DNA of 64,000 nucleotides, from positions 457,525 through 521,524 of the forward strand of contig KN832565.1 of assembly GCA_000827205.1 (NCBI GenBank), given 5' to 3'. The notes under the pieces are model-generated. The model saw only the letters and a list, made by a program, of their open reading frames with translations, searched no databases and had not been told where the DNA came from. Below are positions 59,600 through 64,000 of this stretch, piece by piece (position 1 is the first letter of the stretch; the number at the start of each line of letters is the position of its first letter). Made by a program: the position numbers and the translations under genes. Origin of the DNA: Plicaturopsis crispa FD-325 SS-3. Taxonomy: Eukaryota; Basidiomycota; Agaricomycetes; Amylocorticiales; Amylocorticiaceae.

Positions 59600-61860
59600 C
59601 GGAGGGGGGTTTCAGTAGAACGCCTCAGATGCGCACGTACCTGAGCATACTGACTACACATCCGTAGCCTGGTCGTTGCCAGTCACCGGGCTACTGATTG
59701 GGTCGACAAGCGAAAAGAGCGGATTGATCTTCTTCGCCACCTCCATCCACCGCGCCGAATATTGCTCTGCTTCAGTGCCCAACTCTGACGGCGCCCGTGG
59801 CGCCCGTGCCATGAGTGTAAAAAGACACGGCACAACATGTGCCAGGACAAGAGCCACCGGCTCTACATCCGTTATGGGCGAATTGCCGACGTTCAGGTAG
59901 TCAAGCGCCGTGTTCGGTGCCACGTCTGCAGCTGCAGCGAAGCTCGCGAAGTCGACGTCCGCCGCATTGATCACGATGGCTAAGTGCCTCAGGCGGGGGG
60001 ACAGCTGCGCGAGGCTCACAAGCCCGTGTAGCGTGATCCGGGATGGCGTGGACCAATCAGTGTCGGACAAAAGATCCATAAACTCCAAGGATGGTCACGA
60101 CGCAGCAAGCACCCCTAGGTCGCCGTCGTCCAGGTCGAAACCGTCCACGCTGTGCCACAAGAATGTCGTAAGATGCTGGCAGGAGAAGAGCGGCTGCATG
60201 GTCTCGCGACGCATGCCATCGTGCGGGGGGCCACCGAAGTCTGAGTTGATTTCTCTAAACTCTATGACGCGCAAGGACGCGGGGCTCACGTTGCTCAGAG
60301 ACGTGAAAAACGAGCGCAATAGCGATCCGGAAGAGGTGTTCCGGTACAATGTAATGCGAGCAGTGTCCAGCTCGGGTGCTTCGAGCGCACGGAGTATGGT
60401 GTTGCCTACATCTCCGCGCTCCTCCTTCTTTATCATGATTGTGAGTGTGCGAAGATGCAAAACAGGGAGAGATCGTGGCACGTAATGCTCGGACGGAGAT
60501 GCGGTGTCCAACTCCCAAGTGAATTACAGTACAGGTCTTGCAGATTGTGGAGCCGGCAGGACAGCTGTTGCAGATCATCGTAATCCACACCGAGGAGGTA
60601 AGCAACTTCGAGACTGGCCCATTCACAGGCCATGCTGGCATACTTGACATGGTTCTCCGCAAACAATGCGGTCAGTCGTTTGACGTTCGGGAAGTATAAT
60701 GGGAGGGAAAGCATGGCCTTCAACCCAGGGGCGCTCGGTACACCGTCCGAGAACATCTTGATGTGTAAGTTACGCAACCGAGGCGCTGGGGAGAGGAACT
60801 GGGCACGCTCGGTCCACGGCGTATACACGGTTTCCAGATTGGGAAAAATGCCCTCTTCTGGACTGGATACTCGTATGGCCAGGGAGAGTTCGGGCGAGAT
60901 GGCAAAGAAATACCGTTTGGTGGACAGATCGTAATTGCGTATGGCGGACTCTCGGATCCAGGACAGCGACATGTTCTTGATGCGGTCCCTGTACCGCCGA
61001 CAACTCTGCCAGTCTGATGGCTGTATCTGCCGTCGAAGTGTCTATCTGCGCGGCCGGCCAATGTCAGCGGACGGGACAGACGATGGCGATCGCGGTAGGG
61101 TCTCCGTACCAGCCGCATCTCTCCTGAGTCTAGCTCCTCCTCTTCCCATAGGTCGGGGGGCATGCATTTGATCAGGTTTTGCACCCCCAACTGCTTTTCC
61201 CAGATCAGGTCCAGCGCCAGCTCGGAAAATGCACGGCAGGTCCGAGCGAGACACGCCAGGGTCGGGTGGGTACCTTCGATAGACCTGTCATCCTCTTCGC
61301 GCAACAACTTGCAGATCAGGAAGAGGATGTCGAAAGTCTCGAGGCACGGGTGCATGTGCGGCAGCGTTGCTTACAGTTCGGGTAAGCACAAGTATGGAGG
61401 CGGTAGAATGCGAATACGCACTGTCTTTGTGAGTCGCAGACTGTGTCGATGGCAGATGCTCAGCTGTCAACGTTCGATGCCGGACGTTTGTACTTAAGCT
61501 TGACGGGCGAGATCAAGCAAGCATATCGATGGACCATGGTACTTATAGCACGGGTAGACTTCGCCTGCAACAAGGCCTGCAGTGCAGTTTTGATGCGCGC
61601 AAGGAATATCATCGCTTGCCAGTGAATTCCTTCGGGAACTCGTCGTACGACAGGGCGAGTTCTCTCACAGAACCAAGGGTAGAAACTGCACGTAGACTCC
61701 AGAGCAGGTTCAGAACATGGAAGATGTAGAGGATAGTAGCAGGACAGCAGCTGCAGCCTGCGGTTGTGGAGAAAACATAGAGGAAAGCGGAGGAAAGGGA
61801 AAGCCCTAGGCTAGGGTTAGCAATATTTGGCAAGAAATCCATGAGCCGTGATTGGCCTGC
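59600..61860 (-). repeat. Segmental duplication copy 3 (inverted F-box-like unit)
   Basis: Upstream boxes shared with copies 1 and 2 are read on the minus strand at 61500-61820, including the GCTATAAGTACCATGG box and the CTAACCCTAGCCTAGG sequence shared with copy 1 (about 1886-1904). Limits are approximate. Confidence 0.75.
59654..61355 (-). pseudogene. F-box-like copy 3, inactivated by frameshift and stop
   Basis: This copy is more diverged but keeps the start MHPCLETFDILFL, the F-box-like helices (LACLARTCRAFSELALDLIWEKQ) and the intron (gtacgg...cagatag), giving TLRRQIQPSDWQSCRRYRDR. It is broken twice. Near 60520, after LHNLQDLYCNS, a net gain of 11 nt relative to copy 2 shifts the frame. 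At about 60089-60091 the Trp codon of LAASWPS has become TGA. Beyond these the homologous sequence continues (DGFDLDDGDLGVLAAS, then DWSTPSRITLHGLVSLAQLSP, NVGNSPITDVEPV) to the same C-terminal region. Each defect alone would remove the C-terminal repeats. Confidence 0.85.
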
Positions 61861-61940
61861 CGGTGAGCGGCACCGGTAGTGCCCGGGATCGGCCCACCGA
61901 CGAGAAATGTAATCAGAGCACTCTCTCCTCAACCGCCACC

Positions 61941-62696
61941 ATGGCCTCCCCAGTCCTCCACCGTCTCCACCGCGCCTCCCGCCTCCTAGATGCCGTCTTT
62001 CTGCCATCGTACCCCGCAATACACGCACCGCACCGCCGTGCGATGATGTCCGCCTTTTCCCGCATCGAAAACGAGTCACTTTTGGCTTCGTCATCCAAGA
62101 CCCCGCAATCGCAGAAGCCGCCATTGGCAGATTCGCCGCCGGTAGTCGTGCCAGCGCTCAGCGCAGATGCGGCGTCGCCACAGACCGCTGCACGACCACC
62201 ACCTGCACCGAAAGTGGAGCGGCCACGGCCAAAGATTAAGGCGACGAAGGCTGCGCTGACGATGGTGCGTACATGTTTCGGTATTTGGTGCATTGCCCCG
62301 TTACTGACGCCATGAAAGACGCCTGCTGCTGTGCAGCGTCTGCAGGGGCTGCTCCGTGGGCCCACACCACAGCTCATTCGGATCGGGGTGCGCAACAAGG
62401 GCTGCGCAGGACTGTCGTACCACCTCGAGTACGTAGATAAGCCAGGGAAGTTTGACGAGGTTGTGGAGCAGGACGGTGTGAGGGTGCTCATCGATAGTAA
62501 GGCGTTGTTCAGCATTATTGGCAGTGAGATGGACTGGCACGAGGACCAACTCAGGTGCGTTGTACTCATATTTATGAATTTCCACGGTGTCCAATTGACG
62601 ACCCCTTGCACTTGCAGCTCCAAGTTTGCGTTTAACAACCCGAACATCAAGGACGCATGTGGATGCGGGGAGTCATTCAATGTCGGCTCTCCGTGA
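61941..62696 (+). CDS. ISA1: ISA1-type mitochondrial Fe-S assembly protein (A-type)
   Basis: ISA1 with ISA2 and IBA57 matures 4Fe-4S proteins in mitochondria. The N-terminus MASPVLHRLHRASRLLDAVF is a presequence, followed by a long Pro/Ala/Ser-rich linker. The A-type domain reads KATKAALTMTPAAVQRLQGLL, IRIGVRNKGCAGLSYHLEYV, DGVRVLIDSKALFSIIGSEMDW, SSKFAFNNPNIKDACGCGESF. The three cluster-binding cysteines (GCAG and CGCGESF) are present. The start is in a strong CCACC ATGG context at 61941. Two introns fit gt-ag signals. The linker is longer than in yeast. Confidence 0.9.
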
Positions 62697-63611
62697 TCAT
62701 ATTGCATGCTTGTATACTGCCATTCATTCACTCCATACCTACCACCCTCCGTCCTAATGCCGACACAACCAATTTACCCATGTATCCATAGGCACTTACC
62801 ATATCTTCCTCTGTGCCGTAGCAATAGATGTTACGCCCTCGTCTCACAACTCGCCTCGTCCTCGCGCCATATTTTGTTAGCAGCAGGTGAAGTGTTCTGT
62901 GCCGGTGTTTGAGCGGCGTAACAGTGCTCCGGCCCAGCAATCAGAAAACACGGCATGGGGAAAGCTGCTCCCCGCATTGCACAAGGCCATTGCACTTCCA
63001 ACTCAGGTCGGGCGGTCGTGTGCCGCACGCGCAAGTGCAAGTGAAGCTGATTGCAAAACTTATTTATATTGACCATGGTAGAGAGTAGGTTCGGTTCAAG
63101 CCCCGTCTCCTTTTTCGGGTGGATATTTCGTGCTCCGCAAGCTCCGCAACACCTGAGGAGAAGGGGCTTGTACCAAGATGGGGAAATATCGTAGGTTTTT
63201 AGAATCCACTTCGCGGCTCCAAACAGCCTTCAAATAATGTGTGCTTGGTGAATAGAATGCTTAGAACGGTTTTGACAAGATCTTTGTCTCTTCAGTTTTT
63301 CGAGAAAATGAGCCCGTGTTACACTCTAGACAGCGGAAAGTCGGCTTTGCACGGCCAAGATTTGGCCTGGGTCACTACACACACAGCACCATGAAGCATG
63401 CATTATTAAAAAAACGGAAAAGGCAGTCACCTAGCGAGAGGTCTTATAAGCATCTCGTACACCAGAACTTAAGCATTTGATTGAGTATTGAGGCTTCAAT
63501 ATACTCCGCTGTGCAAAATGAGCATTTCGGACTTGACTTTGACGCGTTGAAAACGCGTCGCGTCGCGTTCTTTCTTTACCTCGATTCATTCAACATCACC
63601 GCACCTCTAAC
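62697..63611. other. Intergenic, no gene supported
   Basis: No gene or RNA is supported. A TTATAAG sequence (63444-63450) is a candidate TATA box for the helicase gene. Confidence 0.45.
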
Positions 63612-64000
63612 ATGCAATCTGCACGCTCTGGCACGCCTCCTCGTACTCCCGGAACGCCTCGCCGTATTCAGAGGACACCACCACGACAGCGAACGGCGCC
63701 GTCCGCGGCACCCAGCACGCCTCGCCGACACAAAGCGCCGCCCGCTCCAAACCGTTCGCGAGGACTCGTAGCCCTCCCGGCCCACCTCTCTACCTACGAA
63801 AAAGTCGAGCAAAAGCTCGTCAGTAGCCTCAAGCTCTCCTTTTTGCCCGATAAATGGCAGGTGGAGCTCATTATGCGGGTCCTCCAAGGGTACGACTGCA
63901 TATTCTGTGCTGGTACTGGATACGGCAAAAGCCTTGTATTCCAGGGCCTTGCAGCGCTTAGGGCTGATAAAAAGAAACTGGTGATGGTCATAAGTCCCCT
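63612..64000 (+). CDS. RecQ-like DEAD-box helicase, 5' part (cut by window edge)
   Basis: This frame is open to the window end. It starts MQSARSGTPPRTPGTPRRIQ, a basic Pro/Thr-rich stretch, then HLSTYEKVEQKLVSSLKLSFLPDKWQVELIMRVLQGYDCIFCAGTGYGKSLVFQGLAALRADKKKLVMVISPL. The Q-rich preceding region, Walker A GTGYGKS and motif Ia start are those of superfamily 2 RecQ-like helicases. Such genes are often multi-copy in basidiomycetes and may be linked to mobile or subtelomeric DNA. The 3' end and function are not visible. Confidence 0.7.
   Translation, partial: MQSARSGTPPRTPGTPRRIQRTPPRQRTAPSAAPSTPRRHKAPPAPNRSRGLVALPAHLSTYEKVEQKLVSSLKLSFLPDKWQVELIMRVLQGYDCIFCAGTGYGKSLVFQGLAALRADKKKLVMVISP

Overview
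This window looks like a chromosomal segment of a filamentous basidiomycete, most likely a white-rot Agaricomycete. It has dense genes on both strands, very short introns (about 45-85 nt with gt...ctgac/ctaac...yag signals), a class II manganese peroxidase with its usual many small introns, a cytochrome P450, a GPI-type GH16 protein and a small family of F-box-like genes. I read exon structures by hand by joining frames at splice signals, so exon ends are inferences unless a family motif is rebuilt across the junction. I ran no database search.

Layout. 1-1.5 kb: 3' part of a GH99-like glycosidase on the minus strand. 1.85-4.25 kb: F-box-like copy 1. 4.8-12.2 kb: GH16, an RSC1/2-type bromodomain-BAH protein and a DUF1479 protein, all plus strand, then an intron-bearing tRNA-Lys. 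13-18.1 kb (minus): proline dehydrogenase and a P450. 19-20.6 kb: short-type Mn peroxidase, divergent from the P450. 21.6-21.85 kb: a U2 snRNA gene split by an mRNA-type intron. 22.5-34.4 kb (minus): SprT/GCNA-like protease, Pumilio protein and UVRAG/Vps38-like protein. 35-36.6 kb: an acidic protein of unknown function. 36.9-39.6 kb (minus): ribosomal protein S29 and ALG1. 41.2-42.7 kb: copper-fist regulator. 43-45.2 kb: F-box-like copy 2. 45.6-49.5 kb (minus): UBE2W-like E2, HEM3 and NFU1. 49.6-54.4 kb: gene-poor DNA with a hairpin-motif array, a degenerate tandem repeat, a fold-back sequence and a mariner-type MITE. 54.7-59.1 kb: Rvs167-type BAR-SH3 gene (minus), divergent SBDS/SDO1, then a BTB gene. 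59.65-61.36 kb: F-box-like copy 3, a pseudogene. 61.9-62.7 kb: ISA1. From 63.6 kb: 5' part of a RecQ-like helicase, cut by the window edge.

Most genes are unrelated housekeeping functions. Loose themes are wood decay and oxidation (GH99-like, GH16, MnP, P450), mitochondrial Fe-S cluster and heme synthesis (NFU1 beside HEM3; ISA1 further on), and RNA or ribosome biology (U2, PUF, RPS29, SBDS). The least ordinary items are the split U2 gene, an 11-nt microexon in HEM3, the covarying hairpin array near 50 kb, and the three-copy F-box-like duplication with one dead copy.
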